This document shows, one piece after another, positions 26,019 to 37,323 of a stretch of 64,000 bases of DNA (the first letter of the stretch is position 1; each line of letters begins with the position of its first letter). The translations under genes were made by a program, and so were the position numbers. The DNA comes from Myrica gale (taxonomy: Eukaryota; Streptophyta; Magnoliopsida; Fagales; Myricaceae). The notes under the pieces were generated by a model. The model was given only the letters and a program-made list of their open reading frames with translations. It made no database searches and was not told the origin of the DNA. Where the stretch lies: positions 2,495,001 to 2,559,000 of the forward strand of contig OZ005620.1 in the NCBI GenBank assembly GCA_963930655.1. The letters run 5' to 3'.

Positions 26019-26212
26019 GCCCAAGGCGTGTCAACGGGAATGCTTGATTAGGCCCTTTGTTTTTTGCAGATCTCAATGACTTCTCTGCCTCTGAAGTTCG
26101 TAGCATTAGAAGCCCAATACGTGTCAACTGGGATGCTTTTAATGGGCCATTTTTGTGCAGATCTGAATGTCTTCTCTGCCTCTATGATGTTCGGACTTCG
26201 GAGCATCAGACG
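26019..26212. repeat. 93-bp tandem duplication upstream of the 239-aa gene
   Basis: Two diverged copies with a period of 93 bases: GCCCAAGGCGTGTCAAC at 26019 and GCCCAATACGTGTCAAC at 26112. Each is followed in order by GGGCC or GGCCC near a T-run, GCAGATCT, and CTTCTCTGCCTCT. It ends about 180 bp before the start codon, so it probably lies in the promoter or 5' leader. Confidence 0.8.
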
Positions 26213-26388
26213 GCCCTGATTCCCCCCATGAAATAACGACAACTTGAGACCGCAAGTACAGAAAAACACTGGACAAACTATAGCATTTTTACCTCCGGCA
26301 CCATCCCAAATTCAAACGGATAATACAAACCCCAAGAAGCTGAAGCACCATCAGGTCCGGAACTCCCATCTCTCTCAGAAGGCCATCA

Positions 26389-29083
26389 ATGGCCGCTCTC
26401 AGCATTGGCATAGCCACCACCATCGTAACATCCCGTGCAATTCGAGTACCTTCAAATTCTTTCAGGCCCAGAATTTGCTGCGTTGGATGGGTAACTGTCT
26501 CTCTTTCTTCCATCTCACCCATCTATTAGTTTCTCAAAGCTTATTGGCTTTAACCTTGCTTTTCTGGAAAAGGAAGGACCCAGAAGGCTTGCTCGGCCCG
26601 CCACAGACCGGTCACATCGCGAGGCGCGAGTTCCGAAGGCGGCTTGAGAGAGATTCTGAAGCCCGGGAAGAATTTGAACGCCAAGTTCGTGAAGAAAAGG
26701 AGCGCCGCCACTCTCTTCGGCAGGTAATTTTATTTTACAGGGTTTCGATTTGGAGGAACTGGGTCTTGCTAATTGTGTGAAATTGTTGTTTTATTTCTCT
26801 CTTTTTTGTTGTAATTTTATATGGCTGTTGTTCTTGCTTGTCATAGTCTCGGGTTATTCCGGACACTCCAGCGGAGCTGATCGAGTACTTTCTGGACACT
26901 GAAGCTCAGGATATTGAATATGAGATCGCGAGGTTGAGGCGGCGGTCAGTGCTTTTTCATTGCATGCTAATTACGCGGAGATTCAAAATTGCATACCTGT
27001 TTGAGACTTTGATTCCTGCAAAATGGAAGTGCATTTACGTGCGCTTGTATGAGCAGAATCCAAGCATGTACTTTTAGAAAGAAAAAAGGTCCTTAATATG
27101 GTGTGCTTTGCTTCCATCAGTCGTATTTTATTCTGCATGCTTTGTGTTTAAATAGAACTAGCATGTAGTTTGGTATATTTCGTATGGAAGGGATATAGTG
27201 GCAGAAGATAACCTACAATGATCAAGTATTCACACTGCAAATGAGAAAGTAGTCAACTGTTGTATTCAGTTGTTGCATCTCCATTAACTCTCTTGGTTAA
27301 TATACTCTTTTCCTACTTATCCCCAACCTTGCCATCATCAAATGCTGCTATAACGTGTGGTATTAGCAGATTGAACCCGGAATTTTTTTCACACCTACAA
27401 TTTGAGCTGGGTCAGCTGCGGTTTGCTGTTTCAAAATCCCAGGTTCTCCATTTTCAAACTCTTCATTTGAGTTATAGGCTGCACAGATGATTGGATTTAG
27501 TGACAACATTCAAATGCTAATATTTGGGTCTAGGAAATGGAAGATAGATTGATTGAGCTAGAAGCACTGCAGAAAGCTCTGCTGGAAGGAACAGGTATGT
27601 TAATCTACCAAAAACCATAATGCTGAAGGATATGCATCCTTGCCTTTTACCTTAAACCCACCCGTCTTAGCCATATTTTTATTGTTACAGAAGCCTATGA
27701 TAAAATGCAAGCTGATCTTATAACGGCAAAAGAAAGCCTGACCAAAATCTTGACATCGAAGGATGTAAAAGCAACTGTATGTGTCTCTTTTTACTCATTA
27801 AAGCCTCTAGTTTGATACATTGTGTGCACCATATATTGCTCAAATGATTTAACTTCTACCTTGCAGTTATTGGAGATGGTTGAGCGGAATGAACTCAATA
27901 GATCCTTGTTGACCCTTCTTGATGAAAACATAGCGAATGCACGCAAGGGTAACCAGGTAGGAACTAATGGGAAACTCCTGGCCTTTCAGGTTCAAGTAGA
28001 ATTTATGAGGGAGTTGTCTTGAAATATATTACTTGGGGTGGAGAACCCAAGATCCCTCACAAGCACACAACCTACCATCCTATGCTAATAAGTACTTCAT
28101 CAGCAATTAAGTAACTTATAGCAGATTCTCTGGTGTAAGTTACAGCCACAAGCCAAAAAGGGGGATGATGTTTAGAGCACTTCTCTCATTGAAATACTTG
28201 ATTGGAATGATGCCTTTTACCTCTCTGTCCTGCTATGACATTGGCACTTAATGAACGCAAAGCTTTAGGTGCCTGGCACAACCAATCTGTTTACAGAAAA
28301 CACTGCGTAAGATGGTTACCTAATGTACAGGAATGTACAAATAACAGTTAGCTTTGAACATTAAAACATCTGACCAGTTTTGGGACTAACTATTGGCACA
28401 CTTGAATTTTTTTTATTCAGTGTTGGCACGCTTAGTTTATCGTGCTTTATCACTTATTTCACAATCCACAGGATTTAGTTTATACGATTATGTCAATTCC
28501 TTCATAAAGAACATGTCAATTCCTTCATAAAGAACCCGTATTAGAATAAACAGGAGATAAAATGCACTATTCTACTTATATCAAGATTTAGAATGCTTCA
28601 TTCTTGGAAGAGGCTATGGTTTCATTCGGGTTTTGGGGGGAAAGACTTTGGGATACGTATTTGAATTGTCCTCATGGAGACAGAATGTATGAGAGAAAGC
28701 TCTATTACTTGAAGAGCTTAATCCGGGGAACTGGGCCATAGTATCCACAGTTTTACCCAGTCTAGCCTAGCCCAATGCGCGTCTGGTAAACCTTCTCTTT
28801 GTTGCTTATTCAAGTACTGTAGCATATAGGAATGACTATTTGGCTCTTGTTGAAGTAGTACTTAAAAGTAATTTCAGGACCGGACTAAAAACTACTTGGC
28901 TTCTAATGCAAACTCTCTAACAATAAATTTGTATGCCACAGTTTCTTAGTGATAACATTTTAGTTGTATGCATGATTGTTGGTTTAACTCGAAAGATCAA
29001 TGTTGATGTCCGACGTGCAGAAACAAGCAGCAGAATTCATGGAAAAGCTTCGTGGGTCTGTTCTCAGATACATGACAGTATAG
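26389..29083 (+). CDS. Conserved plant protein of unknown function, probably plastid-targeted (8 exons, 239 aa)
   Basis: Exons 26389-26490, 26577-26723, 26847-26944, 27370-27442, 27534-27594, 27691-27776, 27867-27956 and 29021-29083 all have GT-AG junctions and closing phases. The start lies in GGCCATCAATGG. An upstream open frame from 26244 is in another frame and reads through intron 1. The first about 32 residues (MAALSIGIATTIVTSRAIRV then PSNSFRPRICC) lack acidic residues and are rich in Ser, Thr and Arg, like a chloroplast transit peptide. The mature part begins WDPEGLLGPPQTGHIARREF and continues as mostly charged, coiled-coil-prone helix. It includes TPAELIEYFLDTEAQDIEYE, HLQFELGQLRFAVSKSQ, ALQKALLEGTEAYDKMQADL and LLEMVERNELNRSLLTLLDE, ending EKLRGSVLRYMTV. 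I recognise the family as conserved in plants but know no function. The last intron is long (about 1.06 kb). Confidence 0.88.
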
Positions 29084-30411
29084 TGCCCAAATTGCAGGTA
29101 TCAAGTGTCCCTTGTAGTCTCTAAGTGGTTGATGACTTTGTTTTGAGGGGTGTCTTTTGTTATACCCACATCCACTTATAATTGTCAACATAGTTGTAAA
29201 CAATGGTGTACTTTGTAATTTGTATCAGAACATGATCTTATATACGAATTACAGTTACGTTATAATCTTTCTTCAATGTTGGCAAAAAAAAAAGATTGAA
29301 ATCGGAGCTATCCTCCACCACAAATACATGGTCTCTGAAATCTAAATAAACTTAAGACGTTACATGTACTAGGATGTGACTGCTCCACAAAACAAGAACA
29401 GGAGACAGGAGTAAGTAAAACACTATCAGCAATTGGCTTATTTCCAGAACTGTGTGAAATAATATGCACAATGCCTTTGAATTATTTTCGAGCACTAGTC
29501 AATAGAATATGAAACCGATCTGTAAAGCACTCAAGAAAAGCACAATGTCCATGCCACCATGGCAGGATAATACTATTTTTTTTTCTAATTGGTGCGGACA
29601 TTATTTGCCTCTCCGAAAGAAAGGAAAAAGTAGTGTGGGCCAGCATTCTGTCCTTGGAGAGGTCTCGGTCAGTCATATTATCAATAAACTATTGACCAAG
29701 GTGGACCATGGATTACTTTCACTTTTGTTCAATCGGTAAAGCTGAACCACACCACGAGGTCCGTGACAGTCTTTTTTTTTTTTTTTTTCCAGTTAGGCCC
29801 GTGACAGTCACGCACAAAAAAGGCATACCAAACAAAAACCTGTTCGATGGGTGGAAGATCAGTTGCGGAGTTCTCCGTCGCTTTTTTTGTTTTCACACAG
29901 CTTGTGTCCCGATCTTATACTCTTTATAGTTCATGAACTATCCAGAACCCAACGGATTTCTAAATCCTCAGATACCTCGAAAGTCGAAAACACCGCTGCT
30001 GCTCTTAGACTTAGAAATGCTCGGTTAAGGAGTTTTGTGAATTTTTTTTTTTTGTGTTTTAAGAATTTTTAAGTTCTTTTAATTTTATTGGTATACGTGT
30101 TATAATTATTTTTATACGGTGTTAAAAATGACGTTTGATTAAAAGATTTTGAAGATTCAAAACATGATGAGAATTTAGAAATTCCGGGGAAATGGATTAG
30201 ACCACTTGAAAACTTTCTAGACTGATACTGTGCTTGTTTGCCAGATGTTGTATCGTGCTTTCTCCCCAAACCAAATTGAAATCAGTGTAACAAGGGACGC
30301 GGGCCGCCCATCAAAGTTTCATAATGGTTAGGTGCCGATGCAATAGCCACATATGGTAGACCATCAGGTGAGACGGGGAAATAAATTTCAACTTGTGAGC
30401 TTATGAAAAAT
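29084..30411. other. Intergenic DNA
   Basis: Presumably contains the 3' end of the 239-aa gene and then non-coding DNA with a poly-T tract (29771-29788). No gene or complete element is recognised. Confidence 0.45.
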
Positions 30412-30419
30412 ACCGAGTG

Positions 30420-30646
30420 GCCGAGGGGTTTGCTACCTTGTGCTCTTAAGTTGGAATCTCATGTGTTAATAATTTTTTGAGGTTACTTTCCAGTGAAGTT
30501 GGACTTAACTGACATGTATGACTTGGAATGGCTGTACGACCTGGAATTTACCGTGACGTTAAGCCCACTTCATGTACATACCGAGTCAGGTCCGTCCGAG
30601 TTCTGTGCATGTAGTTAAGTGTCTGAATTTTCAAAAAAAAAAAAAA
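30420..30646 (+). mobile_element. tRNA-derived SINE with poly(A) tail
   Basis: A 227-bp element with an 8-bp target duplication ACCGAGTG (30412-30419 and 30647-30654). The 5' end carries a pol III A-box-like GTGGCCGAGGGGTT and a B-box-like AGTTGGAATCTC at 30449-30460, at tRNA-like spacing. The 3' end is a run of about 14 A. This is the structure of a plant tRNA-related SINE. The A box resembles tRNA-Ser or tRNA-Leu genes. Confidence 0.85.
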
Positions 30647-30783
30647 ACCGAGTGAATACAGTTAAAAGATACAGGAAATTGTGAAGGAATTTTTTGAAAA
30701 TACAAAAAGTAAGGCTAAAGGAAAGGAGGCACGTCTTTGATTCCATTTTATTAATCTCAAAAGAAGATCAACAGACACTTATT

Positions 30784-30793
30784 CTATATATAA
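30784..30793 (+). promoter_or_regulatory. Probable TATA box of the PMEI-like gene
   Basis: CTATATATAA lies 69-78 bases upstream of the ATG at 30862 and about 138 bases downstream of the SINE. It predicts a leader of roughly 40-50 bases. Confidence 0.65.
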
Positions 30794-30861
30794 CCCCAAT
30801 ACTCAGTTCATTCGCTGCTCAGAAAAATAACATTTCCTCTCTGCTTATCTCCTGTAGAGAT

Positions 30862-31482
30862 ATGGCAAAACTCTGCCTCTCCTTACTAGTCTTTTCCTTG
30901 GTTCTTTACATGGCTGGCCCGACAGAGTCCGCCGTTGCCGGACAATCCAGCACTGCAGCTTTCATCAAGGCCTCCTGCAGGGCCACTCGCTATCCGGCAC
31001 TTTGCGTTCAATGCCTTTCAGGTTATGCAAGTGAGATCAGACAAAATGAGAGACAACTAGCTCAAACAGCCTTATCGGTGAGCATTGCCAGGGTTCGTTC
31101 AGCTGCGGCGTTTGTTGCCAAGATGAGTAAAGTTAGGGGGATTAAGGCCAGGGAGTATCAAGCTGTGAAAGACTGCATAGAGAACATGGGTGATAGCGTG
31201 GACCGGCTCAGCCAGTCGGTTCGAGAGCTTGGCCATATGAGTCGAGCGGCGGGTCAGGACTTCACGTGGCACATGAGCAACGTCCAGACTTGGGTTAGTG
31301 CTGCACTTACTGATGAGAACACTTGTCTTGATGGGTTTGCCGGCCGTAACATGGCTGGAAATGTCAAGGCTGAAATACAGAGAAGGGTCACCCATGTTAC
31401 TCAAGTCACCAGTAATGCACTTGCTTTGGTAAATCGTTTTGCGTCAAGACACCGAGCTGCTACTTCAGGAGAAAAGCCTTAA
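30862..31482 (+). CDS. Secreted invertase/pectin methylesterase inhibitor-domain protein (206 aa, single exon)
   Basis: A PMEI-domain (four-helix bundle) protein of the 21-kDa-like group. Such proteins act in the apoplast, inhibiting pectin methylesterases or invertases. A hydrophobic signal peptide covers residues 1 to about 24 (MAKLCLSLLVFSLVLYMAGP). The mature part opens with the family motif FIKASCRATRYPALCVQCL, which carries the first disulfide pair. A second pair is expected from Cys in VKDCIENMGD and in DENTCLDGF. The length is normal for the family. An in-frame upstream ATG at 30694 would add 56 residues without a signal peptide and would lie upstream of the TATA box, so I chose 30862. 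It has no intron, as usual. PMEI or invertase-inhibitor activity cannot be told from sequence alone. Confidence 0.92.
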   Translation: MAKLCLSLLVFSLVLYMAGPTESAVAGQSSTAAFIKASCRATRYPALCVQCLSGYASEIRQNERQLAQTALSVSIARVRSAAAFVAKMSKVRGIKAREYQAVKDCIENMGDSVDRLSQSVRELGHMSRAAGQDFTWHMSNVQTWVSAALTDENTCLDGFAGRNMAGNVKAEIQRRVTHVTQVTSNALALVNRFASRHRAATSGEKP

Positions 31483-31883
31483 GCTTAAAGCTCTAGATTT
31501 TTGTCTCCAGTGTTTCGATGTTTATATGTATATCCGTCATGATATCTCTAAGTGAGGTTTGTGCCTGAACTAGATCTTGTGTTATAGGGGTCTCAGTTTG
31601 CTGCTTAATGTGTAAACGTGCGTAATATGTGCTAAGGTTAAACTTTGTTGTAAGCTTATGTTTACCATGTAAAATATATCAAAGTTCTGTCCAGAAATTG
31701 ATCATGATCACATATAGGCCTGAACTCTACGGAAAGGGGGGAAATGGCTCTACTAAATGAGAAATTTATGACAAGGCCATCACTTGCAGAGAGCAACTAA
31801 GCAACGCTCTGGGTGTTCGACTATGATCCAGTTAGTCATCCTCTCCAAACAGCTTTTCTTCTCAATTCCATTATATTTAAGCA
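31483..31883. other. 3' flank of the PMEI-like gene
   Basis: Non-coding. Probably holds the 3' untranslated region. No other feature is seen before the retroelement. Confidence 0.5.
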
Positions 31884-31888
31884 CAAAG

Positions 31889-33382
31889 TGTCAAGCCTCA
31901 AAAATCAACATTTGAAATTTTCATTAAAACAACTTTGAGACATCATTTCCTTTATTCTAAATAAAAACATCATCAAAACTTCAATGCTTTAAAACATAAA
32001 CTTGTACAATTTTCAAAACAATACTACTCCCGCACGCATGCCATCTAAGTATCATCCTTGTCACGTTCTTCAAAAATCTCTGAAAGTGGGGAAAATAATA
32101 ACGGAGTGAGTTCGACAACTCAGTAAGCAGAGAATAAAAACATAAATTCTTTTCTTTGAAAATAATACTCAATTCAGTGACCAGAAATACAGAAAATAAA
32201 ATAGCTTTTCAGAAAATCCCCTTGACATCAACAGTAAGCCACATTGACCCCTGTGGCAGGGTTGTGCAACGACTTAACCGGCGGCCAAACCGAATTAAGC
32301 CAACAGAAAGTGGAGTTTGCCCTACTAAGACTTAGCCACGTACGCTAAGTGTGCACTAGGGAGAAACCCACACAGAAACCAATCCGAAGAATGGGCGCAC
32401 CAGTAATCAGTAATGAGTTGGTACCAACAGCAGCAGTAATCAGTAATCAGTAACAGGACATCGCCTCGGGGTTTGAAAACAGTATAATATATAATAACAG
32501 AATTCAGATTTCAAAATCAGAAATGATGTTCAGCAGAATACAGAATCTTTGATAAATAATTCAGAACAGTCATATAAACAATCTCAGTAGGTCTTTTAAA
32601 ATTCCACATTTGTTTTCAGAATAACATAAACTTGCAATAAAATATTTTCCATAAAATCGTTTATGAAAACGTGTTCATAATTTTTGGAGAAAAATATTAT
32701 AGTAGCTCCGCTTACCCGACTTGCTTCGATTAACGAACCGCCCTAAAATCCACGTATTGCAGCGACCCAAAAGAACCGAAGAAAATCGAGAAACTCAACA
32801 ATGGCCGAAATTGACCTAGAGAGAAAGATCTCAAAAATGCTAGAGGATTCACGTTTGAGAGGTGTGTTTTACCTTTGAACGAGCTCCCCCTTTTTATAGG
32901 TGAGGAGAACTCAAGATTTGGCTTAAAAATTCATTGTAAAATCTTGAAACTCATGTCTTTTCGAAATCCCCCATAAAACATGATAAATCATATTATTTAT
33001 GAAGACTCTTCAAGATATTTGCAAAGAATTTGAATAGGCTTCGAAATCTAGGTAAAATAAAGTGTAACGGAAGAGAAAATGAAGAGAGAGAGAGTGATTG
33101 ATGAGAGAGAAACGAATGGTCGGCGACTAGTCATGAAAAACGCAGGAATTCAAAAGGTTAGGGATGGGGAAGAAGAAGATTCAAAACTCAACGTTTCATT
33201 AAAATAAATTAAGGCGAAAAGAAATTTAAGTAGATTAAAACTTCATTAAACTTAATAAAAACGCCAGGCGCCTCAGTGGTCATGAGATGCGCCTCTCTTC
33301 TCCTACAGTCCTGGTTCGAGTCCCAGCCTTGCAAAAACAATGTTTTCTTCTCTCTTTTCTTTCTAAAGACCGGGTTTTCACA
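31889..33382 (-). repeat. LTR (3' LTR in element orientation)
   Basis: 1494 bp, near-identical to 33763-35256. Contains a TATA-like CTATAAAAAG on the minus strand near 32890-32900 and tRNA-like A/B-box motifs at 33270-33323. Confidence 0.95.
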
Positions 33383-33394
33383 TTCTTCCCCTCT
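33383..33394 (-). other. Polypurine tract
   Basis: Minus-strand AGAGGGGAAGAA immediately precedes the 3' LTR, as required for plus-strand DNA priming. Confidence 0.85.
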
Positions 33395-33748
33395 AAAAAA
33401 ATTTCGTCCTCGAAATTTGCTAAAACTTACAGATACCTAGTAAAACCCCATCGTCATGACCCTAAAAACTTAACCCTCGTCATCCAACTATTCATCTTCC
33501 AAAAAAATCAAGGAATACGGGTTCTTGCTGCATACATGTATCTACGACGTGGATTCGATCGAGAAAACAAATTTAACCAACTAAATTATGACATTCTGAA
33601 AAGCATGTTTGGTATTCAAGATATTTATTAAACAAAACAAATAAAACAATTCACATGTAAATAAAACTTAATCTACCCAAGCCTACCCCAAAAATTTTCA
33701 AATGTCAAATGTCAAAAAGTTAAAAGTGTACAGAATCTATAACCTTTC

Positions 33749-33759
33749 CTCTGATACCA
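33749..33759 (-). other. Primer-binding site, initiator tRNA-Met type
   Basis: Minus-strand TGGTATCAGAG, three bases inside the 5' LTR, is the common plant retroelement primer site complementary to the initiator methionine tRNA 3' end. Confidence 0.9.
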
Positions 33760-33762
33760 AAC

Positions 33763-35256
33763 TGTCAAGCCCCAAAAATCAACATTTGAAATTTTCATTA
33801 AAACAACTTTGAGACATCATTTCCTTTATTCTAAATAAAAACATCATCAAAACTTCAATGCTTTAAAACATAAACTTGTACAATTTTCAAAACAATACTA
33901 CTCCCGCACGCATGCCATCTAAGTATCATCCTTGTCACGTTCTTCAAAAATCTCTGAAAGTGGGGAAAATAATAACGGAGTGAGTTCGACAACTCAGTAA
34001 GCAGAGAATAAAAACATAAATTCTTTTCTTTGAAAATAATACTCAATTCAGTGACCAGAAATACAGAAAATAAAATAGCTTTTCAGAAAATCCCCTTGAC
34101 ATCAACAGTAAGCCACATTGACCCCTGTGGCAGGGTTGTGCAACGACTTAACCGGCGGCCAAACCGAATTAAGCCAACAGAAAGTGGAGTTTGCCCTACT
34201 AAGACTTAGCCACGTACGCTAAGTGTGCACTAGGGAGAAACCCACACAGAAACCAATCCGAAGAATGGGCGCACCAGTAATCAGTAATGAGTTGGTACCA
34301 ACAGCAGCAGTAATCAGTAATCAGTAACAGGACATCGCCTCGGGGTTTGAAAACAGTATAATATATAATAACAGAATTCAGATTTCAAAATCAGAAATGA
34401 TGTTCAGCAGAATACAGAATCTTTGATAAATAATTCAGAACAGTCATATAAACAATCTCAGTAGGTCTTTTAAAATTCCACATTTGTTTTCAGAATAACA
34501 TAAACTTGCAATAAAATATTTTCCATAAAATCGTTTATGAAAACGTGTTCATAATTTTTGGAGAAAAATATTATAGTAGCTCCGCTTACTCGACTTGCTT
34601 CGATTAACGAACCGCCCTAAAATCCACGTATTGCAGCGACCCAAAAGAACCGAAGAAAATCGAGAAACTCAACAATGGCCGAAATTGACCTAGAGAGAAA
34701 GATCTCAAAAATGCTAGAGGATTCACGTTTGAGAGGTGTGTTTTACCTTTGAACGAGCTCCCCCTTTTTATAGGTGAGGAGAACTCAAGATTTGGCTTAA
34801 AAATTCATTGTAAAATCTTGAAACTCATGTCTTTTCGAAATCCCCCATAAAACATGATAAATCATATTATTTATGAAGACTCTTCAAGATATTTGCAAAG
34901 AATTTGAATAGGCTTCGAAATCTAGGTAAAATAAAGTGTAACAGAAGAGAAAATGAAGAGAGAGAGAGTGGTTGATGAGAGAGAAACGAATGGTCGGTGA
35001 CCAGTCATGAAAAACGCAGGAATTCAAAAGGTTAGGGATGGGGAAGAAGAAGATTCAAAACTCAACGTTTCATTAAAATAAATTAAGGCGAAAAGAAGTT
35101 TAAGTAGATTAAAACTTCATTAAACTTAATAAAAACGCCAGGCGCCTCAGTGGTCATGAGATGCGCCTCTCTTCTCCTACAGTCCTGGTTCGAGTCCCAG
35201 CCTTGCAAAAACAATGTTTTCTTCTCTCTTTTCTTTCTAAAGACCGGGTTTTCACA
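33763..35256 (-). repeat. LTR (5' LTR in element orientation)
   Basis: 1494 bp. Offset from the other LTR by exactly 1874 bases throughout. Its minus-strand TATA-like site near 34765-34774 would drive transcription of the element. Confidence 0.95.
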
Positions 35257-35261
35257 CAAAG

Positions 35262-36919
35262 GAAATGGTTTCCACAAGTTACTCAGATTTTTCCTCCACC
35301 TAACCTTTCGCATCAGGTCAAAATTCTTGCAGATGAAACAATTTGTTGATGCTGACACTTCAGGTTTTAAACATTTTTTTTTTCTTGGCTTTAAACATTT
35401 AGCCTACCGGGAGAAGATAGTTTTGCAAGAAGATTAGAGAGGGGAAAACAGAAGCTTGAGACTCTTGAGTTAACCCTAAAGTCGTTGCGCAATTATACAG
35501 ATTCCTGAAGTACTTTTGTCAGAGGTTGGGGGATAAGCTCTGAACGGAACTGAACCACAATAAGTAGGTGACAAAGATGGTGGTTTACGAAACTTTCAAG
35601 AGTTCTCAGAAAATCATAACAAGTAACTACTATCACAATGAAAAATAATTGTTTGTACTGGCTGGCTGGGGAGAGACAGAGACTGGAGAATCAGGAGCCT
35701 CTTCCCTACATAGGGCACTGCAGAGGACTTGTGGACCCCGTTGTCACAATCCGCGGCTTTAATCTTGAGCTCCATTCAACTGATTATCTAGTGCCAAAGT
35801 TCTTGTCTGCTTTTGACAACTTTGGCCTTGCTTTACCGGCCGGACAACCAAATCCAAAGATGGTTGATTTTGCACGACATTGACAAAATGTGTTAAAGTG
35901 ACAAAAGATAGAATATGTTATTTGAGAAGCTTATCTTCTAAATCCTTCCATGGGGTTTTCGTAGTCTATCTGTGACAGTGAGCACTTTTGCAATTATACG
36001 AAGAGATGCAGAGTAACAATTTGAAAGTGAGAAGTCACAAGGTTATGAGCTATATTCATTTATGGCGTGTGTTTGGAGCTTGGTTAGAACTTTGGCCATC
36101 GACAAAGCCCTCCCGACAGTCTTTCAAATTTGCTTTGAAGGTTTACAAACTGAAATCATGCTTTCTTTTTAGCTGCCCTGAGATCTTATCATTTACATGA
36201 TTGAGCTTAAAGGTGAATCTCTCTCCAAAGTTATCGCCGTAGTAATCTGCTAACAAATAGAACTCCGAATGGGCAACGCCAGACCAAAAAATTAAACCAA
36301 TAAAAGAAGAAAGGAATCAATGCATATATACGACGGGGATGGCCGACATGGGAATCTAGTCACCATTTCACCATGGTGGCATTGATGGGGGAGGCAATGC
36401 CTGCATGAAATGTAAAGATCGAGTAGATGAAGACGTTCCTGGTCCACAGAAATTTATATAATAACCACGTTAAGCTCAAGTTCCAAGACCCAAGATAGTT
36501 GTCGGAGCAGATTGGCGGCCAAAGGGGCCACTTTGGAGTTAGTAAAGGGGGGAAGCTTGATAAGGGTGACTAGTGGACCCCTAAAGCTTAAACCTTGCCG
36601 TATCAGAAACGCAGACGTAGGGGCACATATACCGATGATTACTTCACCCTAAACTTGATTTAATGCTTCATCCAATGTCACCCATCTTCAGGAATCACGG
36701 GCGCGTCCTATAGTCACGCTTGTCCCTCGGACTAGCATCTTTAATTTAGCATCATCTCCATTACGCTTCCAAAATAAAGAATGGAGTATGGACCTTACGG
36801 TAGGATTTTCAAAAATTCGATAGAAACTCCCCATATTCCGGAAAAGGACTACTTAAGAATATGGAAACCGAAAGAGTAAAAACAGTAAAGGTGCGAGAAG
36901 AGGGGGTAAAAAGTACATA
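35262..36919. other. Intergenic DNA between two retroelements
   Basis: Several short frames occur (for example 35638-35883 and 35988-36200), but I recognise none of them. It continues the sequence left of 31889 once the young LTR element is removed. Confidence 0.45.
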
Positions 36920-36924
36920 GAGAT

Positions 36925-37302
36925 TGATAGCAAGCGTCAGCCACTGAGAAATAGAAGGCGGTCTAGCCGTTATGAAGAATAAAGGAGGTTGAAATGGTCA
37001 GCCGGTCAAAGGGTCGAATGCCGCAAGAAGATCTGATGTTTTGTTTGAATAAAGTGGTTAGCATGGAAATAGGAGCATGAGATTGTTAGTAGACGTTTCT
37101 TTATTTGTTGCGGTAGTATAGGTGGTCTGGTTTCGTATTTTTAGGAAGTTGTTAGTTAAGTTACGTTATTTAAAGCGTCAATAATGTATGGCGGAAGGGA
37201 GAAGAGAATTATTAAAAGAATTGTGGTATACTTTCGCCCAAAAGAAAGATTTTATCTATTAATATTTTTTATTACGTTATCCATTGTTGAGAGATCCTAT
37301 CA
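36925..37302 (+). repeat. 5' LTR of the gypsy element
   Basis: 378 bp from TGATAGCAAGCG to GATCCTATCA, about 97% identical by eye to the 3' LTR. Confidence 0.95.
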
Positions 37303-37323
37303 ATTGGTATCAGAGCTGGTTGA

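Larger units (their letters stand above)
31889..35256 (-). mobile_element. Young non-autonomous LTR retroelement (LARD/TRIM-like, long LTRs, tiny interior)
   Basis: A 3368-bp element flanked by a perfect 5-bp duplication CAAAG (31884-31888 and 35257-35261). Two LTRs of identical length (1494 bp) begin TG and end CA on the plus strand. They enclose only 380 bp. The minus-strand orientation is set by the primer-binding site TGGTATCAGAG (complement of 33749-33759), next to the right LTR, and the polypurine tract AGAGGGGAAGAA (complement of 33383-33394), next to the left LTR. No gag or pol frame exists, so it must use enzymes of another element. I count about seven differences between the LTRs, all transitions, so the insertion is recent. 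Confidence 0.95.

Noticed and set aside
26244-26780. 178-codon open frame overlapping the start of the 239-aa gene
   Set aside because: It runs in a different frame through exon 1 and intron 1 and only joins the correct frame in exon 2. Splicing from 26389 gives a coherent protein.
30694-30861. Upstream in-frame extension of the PMEI-like protein
   Set aside because: It lies upstream of the TATA box and would bury the signal peptide.
33262-33330. A tRNA gene inside the LTR
   Set aside because: A- and B-box-like motifs are present but the T-arm and acceptor stems do not pair. Kept only as a tRNA-like motif.
33287-33631. 114-codon frame across the LTR and interior of the young retroelement
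   Set aside because: Translates LTR sequence. A similar frame recurs in the other LTR at 35161. No gag or pol similarity.
35638-36200. Two short plus-strand frames that might be gene remnants
   Set aside because: I recognise no family and see no splice-consistent extension.
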